DNA from: Bifidobacterium callimiconis
Lineage (GTDB): Bacteria; Actinomycetota; Actinomycetes; Actinomycetales; Bifidobacteriaceae
Length of the DNA stretch: 32,001 nt
Assembly (NCBI RefSeq): GCF_003952005.1
Contig: NZ_QXGJ01000016.1
Location: 1 to 32,001, forward strand
Direction: 5' to 3'
Positions 16,454-24,099 of this stretch are shown here, piece by piece. A model generated the notes under the pieces. It searched no databases, was not told the origin of the DNA, and saw nothing but the letters and a program-made list of their open reading frames with translations. Within the stretch, counting starts at the first letter, position 1. Each line of letters begins with the position of its first letter. Made by a program: the position numbers and the translations under genes.

Positions 16454-17038
16454 ATGCAACGCACCACCAAGACCAAGGCGAAGATTCGCACCGCCTACAT
16501 CGAACTATTGAAAAGCCGAGGATTCGAGGCCATGACCGTCAGCGCCATCGTACGTGCGGCCGGCATCAACCGCGGTACGTTCTATCTGCACTACGTCGAC
16601 AAGTTCGACCTGCAGCGGCGACTGCTTGACGATGCGATCGACGATCTGACCGCCATCATGCGGTCCGGCACGCCTGCGGCTGGCGTCGATGACGTCGAGG
16701 ACATCTTCAGCACGGAGTCGATCGCCGAGGCACTGCGCTACATCAAACGGGATTATGCGTTCTTCGACGCGGTGTCCGGTTCGGGCAGTGACATGCAGCT
16801 CTATGACCGGTTCAAGGACGTGCTCAAACGGATGCTGATCCTACAGGCCGGACGTCTGGGCATGCCGATGCGCGACCATGGCGGTATGCCGCGCGAATAT
16901 GCGTTGGAGATCCTGGTCTCGTCCGTCGCGTCGATCATCTGGCTGTGGATTCGCCACGGATGCCGGGAGAGTCCCGAGCAGATCTGCGCGATCGTCGAAC
17001 GTAACAAGGTGACCGCGCCCGTCGACATTCTGAAATGA
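16454..17038 (+). CDS. TetR-family transcriptional regulator
   Basis: The 194-residue protein has an N-terminal TetR DNA-binding domain: KIRTAYIELLKSRGFEAMTVSAIVRAAGINRGTFYLHYVDKFDL (about residues 10-53), including the helix-turn-helix and the FYLHY motif. The C-terminal part (FFDAVSGSGSDMQLYDRFKDVLKRM...ILVSSVASIIWLWIRHG) resembles the C-terminal domain of Firmicutes-type TetR proteins. An ATG at 16430 is also in frame but has no ribosome binding site; AAAGGAG (16436-16442) lies 11 bases before the ATG at 16454, so this start is preferred. It is divergent from the ABC exporter, with two copies of a palindromic operator in between, so it probably represses both. Confidence 0.92.
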   Translation: MQRTTKTKAKIRTAYIELLKSRGFEAMTVSAIVRAAGINRGTFYLHYVDKFDLQRRLLDDAIDDLTAIMRSGTPAAGVDDVEDIFSTESIAEALRYIKRDYAFFDAVSGSGSDMQLYDRFKDVLKRMLILQAGRLGMPMRDHGGMPREYALEILVSSVASIIWLWIRHGCRESPEQICAIVERNKVTAPVDILK

Positions 17039-17144
17039 CGTCATGCAATGACCGTCCGCGACGAATCGAACAACGTGTGTGGTTGCTGTATGGTCTGATG
17101 AATCTTGGGAGTGTCTCAGTGGACATGGGGAATAATGACTCCCC

Positions 17145-17837
17145 GTGCGTATGAAAACATTGGGAAAACGAACTCTGAGAATGGTGTGGCGGACGCTGTG
17201 GCGCAACTCGCGCAGCGTGATTCTGGTGCCGGCGGTGGCGCTGCTGTGCGCGATCATGCCGGCGATCGGCGTGGGATTGCGTGATTCGACGTCGACGGTG
17301 TTGGAGGAGACGGAGTTCCTGCGGTCGCTGCGCAGCCTGCCGGTCGGCTTTGACGTGATCTCGACCCTGCTGGCATGGGTGTTCTCCGGCGTTGGCTGCG
17401 TGATTATCATGGCGGTGCTCGCCTACGTGGCGTACCGGCACAGTCGGTCGATACGCAAGGTGGTGCGCAACCTGATCGTATCCATCAGTCCGACCGCCTA
17501 CGTGACCGGCGTGAAACAGGTGGTGGAGCGTCCGCGTCCGTCCACATCGGTCGGCTCGTCCCTGCTGCCGAGTGATCCAAGCTTTCCCAGCGGACACACT
17601 GCGGGCGCGGTCATGGTGGCGACGATGGGCGTGCTCATGACCCGCAGCATGAAACGGCGCATCCGACACGCGGTGATCATCATCGGCGTGCTGCTGGTGG
17701 CGGTGGTCGGATTCTCCCGTCTGGTGCTTGGCCTGCATTTTCCCACCGACGTGCTGACCTCGATCCTGGTGTGCCCGGCCATCTCCTACGCCCTGTGGTA
17801 TCTGTTCGTGGACGTGGGCAAGCGGCGAACTCGCTAG
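17145..17837 (+). CDS. PAP2-family phosphatase, membrane bound
   Basis: The 230-residue protein has about five to six hydrophobic spans and the three phosphatase motifs of the PAP2 superfamily: KQVVERPRP, FPSGHT and SRLVLGLHFPTD. Such enzymes remove phosphate from lipid phosphates such as phosphatidic acid, phosphatidylglycerol phosphate or undecaprenyl pyrophosphate at the outer face of the membrane. The start is uncertain: GTG at 17145 and ATG at 17151 both lack a clear ribosome binding site (GGGG at 17127-17130 is the best). It follows the TetR gene by 106 bases on the same strand. Which lipid phosphate it uses cannot be told from sequence. Confidence 0.92.
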   Translation: MRMKTLGKRTLRMVWRTLWRNSRSVILVPAVALLCAIMPAIGVGLRDSTSTVLEETEFLRSLRSLPVGFDVISTLLAWVFSGVGCVIIMAVLAYVAYRHSRSIRKVVRNLIVSISPTAYVTGVKQVVERPRPSTSVGSSLLPSDPSFPSGHTAGAVMVATMGVLMTRSMKRRIRHAVIIIGVLLVAVVGFSRLVLGLHFPTDVLTSILVCPAISYALWYLFVDVGKRRTR

Positions 17838-17841
17838 AAGC

Positions 17842-17879
17842 CGGTTCACGATTTGCGCGACCCTGAAAATCGTGAACCG
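17842..17879. repeat. Inverted repeat B1 after the PAP2 gene
   Basis: CGGTTCACGATTT (17842-17854) pairs perfectly with AAATCGTGAACCG (17867-17879); the loop is GCGCGACCCTGA. No T-tract follows, so it is not a standard terminator. It starts four bases after the PAP2 stop codon. Confidence 0.85.
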
Positions 17880-17922
17880 AAGTCGGCTCTCCGATCCGCA
17901 TGATTGCAATGGGAACGTATTG

Positions 17923-17970
17923 GTTTCTGGTTCACGATTTGCACGACCCTGAAAATCGTGAACCAGAAAC
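17923..17970. repeat. Inverted repeat B2, 18-bp perfect arms
   Basis: The arms 17923-17940 and 17953-17970 are perfect complements, built on the same GGTTCACGATTT / AAATCGTGAACC core as B1. The 12-base loop GCACGACCCTGA differs from B1 by one base. The flanks of the core (GTTTCT / AGAAAC) are unique to this copy and also pair. Confidence 0.88.
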
Positions 17971-18027
17971 TGGTCATGCTTTAATGGATTGGTGACTCTG
18001 GCGCCATGAAACAAGGAGGTTTGACCC

Positions 18028-18684
18028 ATGAATGCCGAAGAGAAAGCCGAAATGCGCGAACACTTCGCCGAAATGCTCGGCGGCGACGTCTACCTGCCCA
18101 CCGATCCCCGGTTCTTCCCCGTGCAGGCCGCCCAGCGCGACATTCAAATGGCGCTCAACGCCACCCCGATGAGCGACCAGAAGCGCCGGACCGAACTCAT
18201 GCAGGAGTTCTTCGGCGCCGCGGGCGAAGGCCTCTACCTGGAATGCCCGGTGTACGCCAACTGGGGATGCAACACCTTCTGGGGTGAGCGCTGCTACGCC
18301 AACTTCAACCTCACGCTGGTCGATGATGGCGAGATCTACATCGGCGATCACACGATGATCGGACCGAATGTGACGCTTGTGGCCACCGGGCACCCCATCC
18401 GCCCCGACCTGCGACTCGATGGCGCCCAGTACTCGTTCCCCATCCACATCGGCAAAAACGTGTGGATCGGCGCGAACGTGACCGTGATGCCCGGCGTGAC
18501 CATCGGCGACAACACCGTGATCGGCGCGAACAGTCTCGTCACCAAGGACATCCCCGCCAACGTGGTGGCGTTCGGCACCCCATGCAAGGTGGTGCGCGAG
18601 ATCAACGAGCACGACGACGAATACTATTGGCGCGACCGCAGGTTCAAGCCGCCGTTCGACAAGGTGGGAGCGCGGCTGGCATAA
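18028..18684 (+). CDS. Sugar O-acetyltransferase (maltose/galactoside type)
   Basis: This 218-residue enzyme would move an acetyl group from acetyl-CoA to a sugar hydroxyl in the cytoplasm. It has the N-terminal maltose-acetyltransferase helix region (residues 1-65) and then a left-handed beta-helix of hexapeptide repeats (IYIGDHTMIGPNVTLVATGHP, IHIGKNVWIGANVTVMPGVTIGDNTVIGANSLV). The catalytic histidine is H122 in TGHPI. A full AAGGAGGT site (18013-18020) lies seven bases before the ATG. It ends 11 bases from the convergent deformylase gene. The sugar used is not known. Confidence 0.95.
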   Translation: MNAEEKAEMREHFAEMLGGDVYLPTDPRFFPVQAAQRDIQMALNATPMSDQKRRTELMQEFFGAAGEGLYLECPVYANWGCNTFWGERCYANFNLTLVDDGEIYIGDHTMIGPNVTLVATGHPIRPDLRLDGAQYSFPIHIGKNVWIGANVTVMPGVTIGDNTVIGANSLVTKDIPANVVAFGTPCKVVREINEHDDEYYWRDRRFKPPFDKVGARLA

Positions 18685-18695
18685 GCTGAGCGAGA

Positions 18696-19106
18696 TCAGA
18701 TCACGATGCCGTTGCAGTGATCGATCTCGTGCTGAATGATCTGCGCCGTCCAGCCCGCAAAGTTCTCGGTGCAGCGGTGGAATGCCAGATCGTCGAACGA
18801 GACCGTGATGCGACGGTAGCGGGTGGTCTTGCGCTCGCCGATCAGCGACAGGCAACCCTCCCGGGTCTCGTACGGTTCGGACTGCGCGGTGATCCGCGGA
18901 TTGAACATCGCGCGTGCCGTGCCGTTGTCGTCGAACACGATCACCTGCCTGGACACGCCGATCATGTTGGCCGCCATGCCCACGCATTCGTTGGCGTGCG
19001 CGGCCAACGTATCCAGCAGATCCTGTGCCACCTTGGCATCGTTCTTCGTGGCAGGGGCGGACGGCTGCGACAGGAATGCCGCGGAGGTCATGATCGGTCG
19101 GCGCAT
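18696..19106 (-). CDS. def: Peptide deformylase, short variant
   Basis: Deformylase removes the formyl group from the N-terminal methionine of new proteins. The 136-residue product has motif 2 EGCLS (residues 83-87, metal ligand C85) and motif 3 HEIDH (126-130, catalytic E127). Motif 1 is VGMAANMIG (42-50): the usual glutamine of GxGxAAxQ is replaced by asparagine. From memory, a group of 136-residue streptococcal and lactobacillal deformylase-like proteins has this same motif, so it appears to be a subfamily trait. A longer reading frame exists to 19403, but AAGGAG seven bases before the ATG at 19106 and the match of MRRPIMTS to the family start decide the start. It is divergent from the hydrolase gene and is probably a second copy next to a standard def elsewhere. 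Confidence 0.88.
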   Translation of the reverse strand: MRRPIMTSAAFLSQPSAPATKNDAKVAQDLLDTLAAHANECVGMAANMIGVSRQVIVFDDNGTARAMFNPRITAQSEPYETREGCLSLIGERKTTRYRRITVSFDDLAFHRCTENFAGWTAQIIQHEIDHCNGIVI

Positions 19107-19200
19107 GGGTAACTCCTTGATGACCGGGATGAATGATGACGGAATGATGTAATGCCGTTCCAGCTTACGGCAAGATTCACGATCATCATGCGGCAGTCGG

Positions 19201-20283
19201 ATGCACAATGAAGCCATGACACAGGTTGGGGAGTATGTAGGCGAAACAGGTGCTTGGAATCGTGGTCGACAATGGAAGCCATCGATCAGCGAACGGCATA
19301 CGGTGATACTCGGGGGAGTGTCGCAGAAGATTTCCGTGGAAGGGCCGGGCGGCAGCGCGCCGGTCATGATCATGTTCCATGGCGGGCCATGGGCGCCGTT
19401 CATCTATGGACTCGCCTACCGTGGATTCTATCCGGAACTGTCCAAACGGTTCACACTCGTCTGGTGGGATCAGTACGGCTGCGGCAGGAACGCCCGACGG
19501 CTACACGACATTCCCTCCGACATCAGCGTGGAGACGTTCGCACGCATGGCCATCGACCTGACCGGCGAGATCCGCAGACGGTTCCCGCATAGTCCGATCC
19601 TGCTCAACGGCTACTCGTTCGGCACCTACCTGACCATGCAGACGGTCGCCGCCAGAGAATCGGACATCGCCGGCGTGATCAACCTCGGACCGATCATGAG
19701 CATGCGCGAAGCCACCGGACACTTCCGCGCCGCATGCGACCGACGGATGAACGAGCGTGAACGACTGCGTATGCAACAGCTGCAGAACATCGGACGGTAC
19801 GATCCCTACGCCGCCTATGTGGAACAACTGGCCGGCAAATACACGAACTGCTGCCACTATCGAGATGCTTTGGGGAGCGGCAATCCGATCTGGCGCGCGA
19901 TAGCGGACAGTTGGCGCAACGACGCCATGTTCCGCCGATGGATGCTGCGTCTGGTGACCTCCGGCGACTACCGGCCGCTCGACCTGATCGGCGCCGCCAT
20001 GGGAACGCTGCCATACGGACGATTCTCCCGACGCTTCCGTACACTCTGGGACTCCATGGAAAACATCGACCTGTGGCCGATCGCCGAACGACTCCCCATC
20101 CCCGTGATCTACATTCAAGGCGATGCGGAGCTTTACGTACTGCCCGACGAACTGGCCGCGCTCGCCGAACGCCGGCCCAACGTGGAGTATGTGCGGCTCG
20201 CCCATAGTGGGCATATTCCAACGAGTCGCGCATGGGAGTGGGCGATGCATGCCATGATCAGGTTCGGTCAGGCCGTTTCGTGA
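19201..20283 (+). CDS. Alpha/beta hydrolase, proline-iminopeptidase type
   Basis: The 360-residue protein has an oxyanion-hole motif HGGPW (residues 60-64), WWDQYGCG (88-95) and the nucleophile elbow GYSFG with S139, followed by a helical cap region and a C-terminal HSGH (about 342-345) that would supply the catalytic histidine. The HGGPG-like loop and the DQ-GxG motif are typical of prolyl aminopeptidases and related hydrolases, so a peptidase or esterase activity is expected; the substrate is not known. No signal peptide is seen. The start is unsure: neither ATG 19201 nor ATG 19216 has a clear ribosome binding site. The last 26 bases overlap the end of the potassium channel gene on the other strand. 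Confidence 0.88.
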   Translation: MHNEAMTQVGEYVGETGAWNRGRQWKPSISERHTVILGGVSQKISVEGPGGSAPVMIMFHGGPWAPFIYGLAYRGFYPELSKRFTLVWWDQYGCGRNARRLHDIPSDISVETFARMAIDLTGEIRRRFPHSPILLNGYSFGTYLTMQTVAARESDIAGVINLGPIMSMREATGHFRAACDRRMNERERLRMQQLQNIGRYDPYAAYVEQLAGKYTNCCHYRDALGSGNPIWRAIADSWRNDAMFRRWMLRLVTSGDYRPLDLIGAAMGTLPYGRFSRRFRTLWDSMENIDLWPIAERLPIPVIYIQGDAELYVLPDELAALAERRPNVEYVRLAHSGHIPTSRAWEWAMHAMIRFGQAVS

Positions 20284-21172
20284 GCGCATCCGCCGACGAA
20301 TCGTGTACGGCGTTCGTGTCACGTTCCGCGATGAGTTGGGCAAGCTGGGCGGATAACGCGTCGATCTTGGCCTCCAGATTGGCGTCGCGGGTGGCGCTCT
20401 CCTGAGCATCCTCATCGAGTTCGCGGCTCATCTGCGCCTCAAAGGTCTTGGTGAACGCCTTCTGATCACCCACCTGCACGCGTTCCATGATCCACGACGC
20501 CACCATGGCGGAGACCACGCCGATCAGCGTGATGCCGCCGAGCATGAGCGCCGCCGCGACCAGTCTTCCCTGCCACGTCGTGGGCGCGTAGTCACCATAG
20601 CCGACCGTGGTCACCGTGACGAACGCCCACCACACGGCGTCGCCGAAATCGTCGATCTGCCGGGTGGGGGCGTACTGTTCCACGTCGTACACGGCGAGCG
20701 CACCCACGTAGATCATCATCGTGACCGCGCCCACTACGTAGATGGCGATCCGACCGCGCAGCGCCAAACCGGACGTGCGGTTGAGCACCTTGAGCACCAT
20801 GAACAGGCGGAGCAGTCGCAGCGGCCGCAGCATGGGCAGCACGACGGTGGCGAGGTCGAACAGGTGGCGGAAGAACCAGAACTGACGATTGTCCGACAGG
20901 ATGAGCGACACGATGTAGTCGGTGGCGAACATCACCCAGATGACGTTCATGATGGTTTCCGTGACGATCGTGCTGGCCGGGCGGGCGAGCACCTGATACG
21001 AGTAGACGACGAGGAACACCACGGCGGCGCCGGTCATGGGCCATTCCGTCCACTTGCGCCACTGGTCGAGCGTGAGCCGGGTGTGATGCTTCGGGGCGTT
21101 CGGTTCGGGGGCGTGAATCTCGTGAATCTTCGGCATGATATTCGACACCTTCGTCGGTTCTGTACCGTTCAT
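20258..21172 (-). CDS. Voltage-gated-type potassium channel
   Basis: The 304-residue membrane protein carries the potassium selectivity filter TVGYGD (residues 189-194) between two hydrophobic spans, and an S4-like segment with regularly spaced arginines (LRPLRLLRLFMVLKVL, about 115-130), so it has the six-span Kv-type layout (ion_trans family). The C-terminal 70 residues form a charged coiled coil (LEAKIDALSAQLAQLIAE) that could hold the tetramer together. It would pass K+ across the cell membrane. An in-frame ATG at 21136 is an alternative start; neither has a strong ribosome binding site. It overlaps the hydrolase gene tail-to-tail. Confidence 0.93.
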   Translation of the reverse strand: MNGTEPTKVSNIMPKIHEIHAPEPNAPKHHTRLTLDQWRKWTEWPMTGAAVVFLVVYSYQVLARPASTIVTETIMNVIWVMFATDYIVSLILSDNRQFWFFRHLFDLATVVLPMLRPLRLLRLFMVLKVLNRTSGLALRGRIAIYVVGAVTMMIYVGALAVYDVEQYAPTRQIDDFGDAVWWAFVTVTTVGYGDYAPTTWQGRLVAAALMLGGITLIGVVSAMVASWIMERVQVGDQKAFTKTFEAQMSRELDEDAQESATRDANLEAKIDALSAQLAQLIAERDTNAVHDSSADALTKRPDRT

Positions 21173-21268
21173 GATTCCAGAGTATCCCAGAACGGTGCAG
21201 GATTGCGGTTTGAGTGCAGTAGGACGGGGAAGCGGCTTTCCCAGAGGAAAGCCGAAGAGAATGCGAAG

Positions 21269-21342
21269 TAGGGCCTCAGGGGCTTGAACCCTGGACCGAC
21301 GAATTATGAGTTCGCTGCTCTAACCGACTGAGCTAAGGCCCC
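21269..21342 (-). tRNA. tRNA, anticodon CAU (probably elongator Met)
   Basis: On the minus strand a 74-base cloverleaf is readable: acceptor GGGGCCT with AGGCCCT (G1-U72), D-arm GCTC-AGTCGGTTA-GAGC, anticodon arm GCGAA-CTCATAA-TTCGT, T-arm CAGGG-TTCAAGC-CCCTG, discriminator A. CCA is not encoded. The anticodon is CAU. Elongator methionine is most likely; a tRNA-Ile whose C is modified to lysidine has the same anticodon and cannot be excluded by eye. Initiator tRNA is unlikely because the acceptor starts with a G-U pair rather than a mismatch. The palindrome GTTGCC-AA-GGCAAC (21345-21358) lies directly upstream. Confidence 0.95.
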
Positions 21343-21423
21343 ACGTTGCCAAGGCAACTTGTCTAGGATAACAGGGTGGGTGTATTTCCGGGGGTGTTGG
21401 GGATTGCCATTGGTAGGTCGGGC

Positions 21424-21502
21424 ACCTCATCAGTCAGACTGCGTCTGACGGCTTCCCCTCGAGGGGAAGCAGAGGACTGAGCGGGGAAGCAGAGGACTGA
21501 GC
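21424..21502. repeat. Variant palindromic repeat A4 with 20-bp tandem duplication
   Basis: CCTCATCAGTCAGAC-TGCG-TCTGACGGCTTCCCCTC-GAGGGGAAGC has the layout of the palindromic repeat family with a different sequence in the arms (GCTTCCCCTC). A 20-bp unit starting GGGGAAGCAGAGG occurs twice in tandem (21463-21482 and 21483-21502). Confidence 0.7.
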
Positions 21503-21638
21503 GAATGCACATAGTGGGACGATTGCGGGGCTCGCCGAAAGAAATGGCAACGGAATGCCGATTGGAATTTTCGGGGAATACAGTGAGGCATATTGCGGGA
21601 ATGGGCCCGCGTATGACCGCATGACCAAAGGAGGTTTC

Positions 21639-22463
21639 ATGACTGGAAGGCTGGGCGGCAAGGTGGCCGTGGTGACGGCGTCGACGCGAGGCATCGGCTG
21701 CGCGATCGTGAAGAGGTTCGCCGAAGAGGGTGCGACCGTCTACATGGCAGCGCGCAACCAGGAACGTGCCGAGGTGAAGATCGCCGAACTCATGGCCGAG
21801 GATGCGATCGTGAAATCCGGCGGCGTGGTGAAATTCGTCTACAATGACGCTTCGAAGGACGATACCTATGCGTCGGCGATCGACGAGGCCGCCGCGAACG
21901 AGGGCCGTCTTGACGTGCTCGTCAACAATTTCGGCACGTCCAACCCGCGCAAGGACCTCGACATCGAGCACACCGATCCGCAGGAGTTCATCAGCACGGT
22001 CGACATCAACCTTAAGAGCGTGTTCCTCGCATCGCAGGCGGCGCTGAAGTACATGGGCGAGGCGAAGTCGGGCAGCATCGTCAACATCTCGTCGGTCGGA
22101 GGCTCGGTGCCGGACATCTCACAGATCGCATACGGCACGTCCAAGGCCGCGATCAACTATCTGACCAAGCTGATCGCCGTGCACGAGGCGCGCAAGAACA
22201 TCCGCTGCAACGCCGTGCTGCCGGGCATGACCGCCACCGACGCCGTGCAGAACGCGCTGACCGAGGACTTCCGTGAGTTCTTCCTCAAGCACACGCCGAT
22301 CCGTCGCATGGCCACGCCGGAGGAGATCGCGAACGCCGTGCTGTACTTCGCCAGCGACGAGTCCGCGTTCACCACTGGACAGATCCTCGAGGTGTGCGGC
22401 GGCTATGGTCTGGCCGCGCCCGTGTTTGGTGACCTGGCCGAACGGTCCGGCGCTCGCGGATAG
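21639..22463 (+). CDS. Short-chain dehydrogenase, 7-alpha-hydroxysteroid dehydrogenase-like
   Basis: The 274-residue protein is a classical SDR: cofactor motif TASTRGIG (residues 13-20), NNFG (96-99), catalytic S152, Y165 and K169 in the YxxxK arrangement, and a C-terminal VLYFASDESAFTTGQILEVCGGYGL. Several blocks match what I remember of clostridial NADP-dependent 7-alpha-hydroxysteroid dehydrogenase: the DASK, KDLDIEHTD, KYMG, NISSVGGSVPDIS, IRCNAVLPG, FLKHTPIRRM and TPEEIANAVLYFASD segments. That enzyme oxidises the 7-alpha hydroxyl of bile acids. The substrate remains a prediction. A frame is open back to 21555, but AAAGGAGGT (21628-21635) directly before ATG 21639 decides the start. The gene stands alone and is followed by a facing pair of palindromic repeats. 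Confidence 0.9.
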   Translation: MTGRLGGKVAVVTASTRGIGCAIVKRFAEEGATVYMAARNQERAEVKIAELMAEDAIVKSGGVVKFVYNDASKDDTYASAIDEAAANEGRLDVLVNNFGTSNPRKDLDIEHTDPQEFISTVDINLKSVFLASQAALKYMGEAKSGSIVNISSVGGSVPDISQIAYGTSKAAINYLTKLIAVHEARKNIRCNAVLPGMTATDAVQNALTEDFREFFLKHTPIRRMATPEEIANAVLYFASDESAFTTGQILEVCGGYGLAAPVFGDLAERSGARG

Positions 22464-22512
22464 TTTGCGGGAGCGCCCGACTGGGGGTATTCGGGGCCTG
22501 CCGCGCGTGGAT

Positions 22513-22632
22513 CCCTCCCTCAGTCCGGCCGGGGGCCGGACAGCTCCCTCCCTTGGAGGGAGCACGAAGCAAATCACCCGCGTGCTCCCTCCGAGGGAGG
22601 GAGCTGTCATGCGCAGCATGACTGAGGGAGGG
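22513..22632. repeat. Facing pair of palindromic repeats (A5 and A6)
   Basis: A forward copy (22513-22565: CCCTCCCTCAGTC, hairpin CCGGCC/GGCCGG, ACAGCTCCCTCC, GGAGGGAGCAC) is followed after 16 bases by a reverse-complement copy (22582-22632: GTGCTCCCTCC, GGAGGGAGCTGTC, hairpin ATGC-GCA-GCAT, GACTGAGGGAGGG). The two together form a long inverted repeat between two convergent genes. Confidence 0.88.
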
Positions 22633-22664
22633 CTGCCAAGCCGACCACGCACATTCACATACGA

Positions 22665-22708
22665 ACAGGGCGGGCACGGACATCGTTCAGTGTCCACACC
22701 CGCCCTGT
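22665..22708. terminator. GC-rich hairpin between convergent genes
   Basis: ACAGGGCGGG (22665-22674) pairs with CCCGCCCTGT (22699-22708), with an inner GGACA/TGTCC stem. T-runs are weak on both sides (GTTT on plus). It lies 52 bases after the iron alcohol dehydrogenase stop codon on the minus strand and can serve as its terminator. Confidence 0.6.
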
Positions 22709-22760
22709 GTTTGCCTAAAGCCGCTGCAATCGATATCGGCGGCTCGTCGTCAGCGCTGGA

Positions 22761-23900
22761 TCAGTACAGCTCCTCGAAGATCTTGCGCACGCGGTCCGCG
22801 TCGAGCGGCACGAAGCAGTTCTTCATCAGACGCTCCTGCGTGGTCATCACGCGCTCGGTGAACTCGGGCAGGTCCTCGCGGGTCACGCCGTACTCGTGCA
22901 GCGCCTTCTTGGGCAGCAGCTGGTTGATGAGGTTCTCCAGTTCGTCGTACACGTCGGCCACGTCGCAGCCGAGCACGTCGGCGATGACCTTGTTGAGCTT
23001 GGCGATCTCGCCGTCGGACTTGATCTCCATGTAGTTGCGCAGCACGCCGGTGAACATCGCGTAGTTGGACTCGCCGTGCGGCACATGGTACTTGCCGCCC
23101 AGCTGGTAGCTCAGCGCGTGCACGGCCGCGCAGCCGCCGGTGTCGAAGCTGATGCCGGCGTAGTCGGAGGCGATCAGGAAGTCGTCCATAAGCTCGTTGC
23201 GCTTGGCGCGGCGCTCGGCGCTGCCGGGCTCGCCGGCCTCCACGATGGCCTTGTAGCCGTTGATGATCGTCTTCATGGCCTCGTAGCCGAACAGCTTGGT
23301 GTACGGCGTGGAGTTCGGCGACAGCGTGGATTCCACGGAGTGGACGAGCGCGTCAAGGGAGCTGGTCATGAACACGTGGTCGGGCAGGCCGTACAGCAGT
23401 TCGGGAATCAGCACGGCATGATCGGCGAACATCTCGGGGCCGGCGATGCCGGCCTTGCAGCCGAGACGGGTGCGGTTGATGGCCGCGATCTCGGTGACCT
23501 CGCTGCCGGTGCCGCACGTGGTGGGGATGAGCACCAGGCCGACCTTGCGCTTGAAGTCGGGCAGATGGTCGATCACGTCGTCGATGCTGGCGCCGCCGGC
23601 CACGGCCACGACCTTCGACATGTCCATCACCGCGCCGCCGCCGATGGCGACGATGCGATCGTAGTCGAACTTGCCGGCGTCGGCGATGATCTCGTCGATC
23701 ATCACGTCGGTGGGCTCCTGGTTGCCGTACTTGTCGACGAGCAGCACGTTGGCGCCGTTGAGGTACGGCTTGAGGAACTTGTCGTAGATCATTTCGATGC
23801 TGACGACCAGATCATTCGGGCCCAGTTCGAACGCTTCGGCGAAATCCTTGACGGTGGGGAACTTGAAGATGTCCTTCGGTCCCACGGTAAGCAGCTTCAT
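22761..23900 (-). CDS. Iron-type alcohol dehydrogenase, 4-hydroxybutyrate dehydrogenase-like
   Basis: The 379-residue protein is a group III (iron-dependent) alcohol dehydrogenase: GGGAVMD cofactor motif (residues 87-93), PTTCGTGSEVT (126-136) and probable metal ligands D183, H187, H261 and H275 (in SSLDALVH and HALSYQLGGKYHVPHG). Its start (MKLL...FKFPT), the EP-D-MI block and the GGKYHVPHGESNY block resemble what I remember of Clostridium kluyveri 4-hydroxybutyrate dehydrogenase, which interconverts succinate semialdehyde and 4-hydroxybutyrate with NAD(H). AAAGGAC (23908-23914) is seven bases before the ATG. It is the last gene of the minus-strand run, after gabT, which would supply its substrate. 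The role is inferred; other group III enzymes use other aldehydes. Confidence 0.9.
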   Translation of the reverse strand: MKLLTVGPKDIFKFPTVKDFAEAFELGPNDLVVSIEMIYDKFLKPYLNGANVLLVDKYGNQEPTDVMIDEIIADAGKFDYDRIVAIGGGAVMDMSKVVAVAGGASIDDVIDHLPDFKRKVGLVLIPTTCGTGSEVTEIAAINRTRLGCKAGIAGPEMFADHAVLIPELLYGLPDHVFMTSSLDALVHSVESTLSPNSTPYTKLFGYEAMKTIINGYKAIVEAGEPGSAERRAKRNELMDDFLIASDYAGISFDTGGCAAVHALSYQLGGKYHVPHGESNYAMFTGVLRNYMEIKSDGEIAKLNKVIADVLGCDVADVYDELENLINQLLPKKALHEYGVTREDLPEFTERVMTTQERLMKNCFVPLDADRVRKIFEELY

Positions 23901-23944
23901 GGTGAATGTCCTTTGATGTGTGCCGATGTGTGTGGTTGTATACG

Positions 23945-23987
23945 ATTGCCTGACCGGATCGACTTTGGAGTCGCCGTGTCAGGCAAT
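23945..23987. promoter_or_regulatory. Hairpin between gabT and the iron alcohol dehydrogenase
   Basis: ATTGCCTGAC (23945-23954) pairs with GTCAGGCAAT (23978-23987), with inner CGACT/AGTCG. No T-run follows on the minus strand. It could be an operator, an RNA-processing site or a structure that tunes distal gene expression. Confidence 0.5.
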
Positions 23988-24023
23988 AGGAATGGTAGTC
24001 CGTTGCCGGCGGAAATCGGTGGA

Positions 24024-24075
24024 GGCTCCCCTCAGTCCGTCATACGACGGACAGCTCCCCTCAAAGAGGGGAGCC
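24024..24075. repeat. Palindromic intergenic repeat, copy A7
   Basis: GGCTCCCCTCAGTC, hairpin CCGTC-ATAC-GACGG, ACAGCTCCCCTC, AAA, GAGGGGAGCC. The outer GGCTCCCCTC pairs perfectly with GAGGGGAGCC. It lies between gabT and the iron alcohol dehydrogenase gene, inside the presumed transcription unit. Confidence 0.88.
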
Positions 24076-24099
24076 GTTGATGCGGAGTCGGGGAAACCC

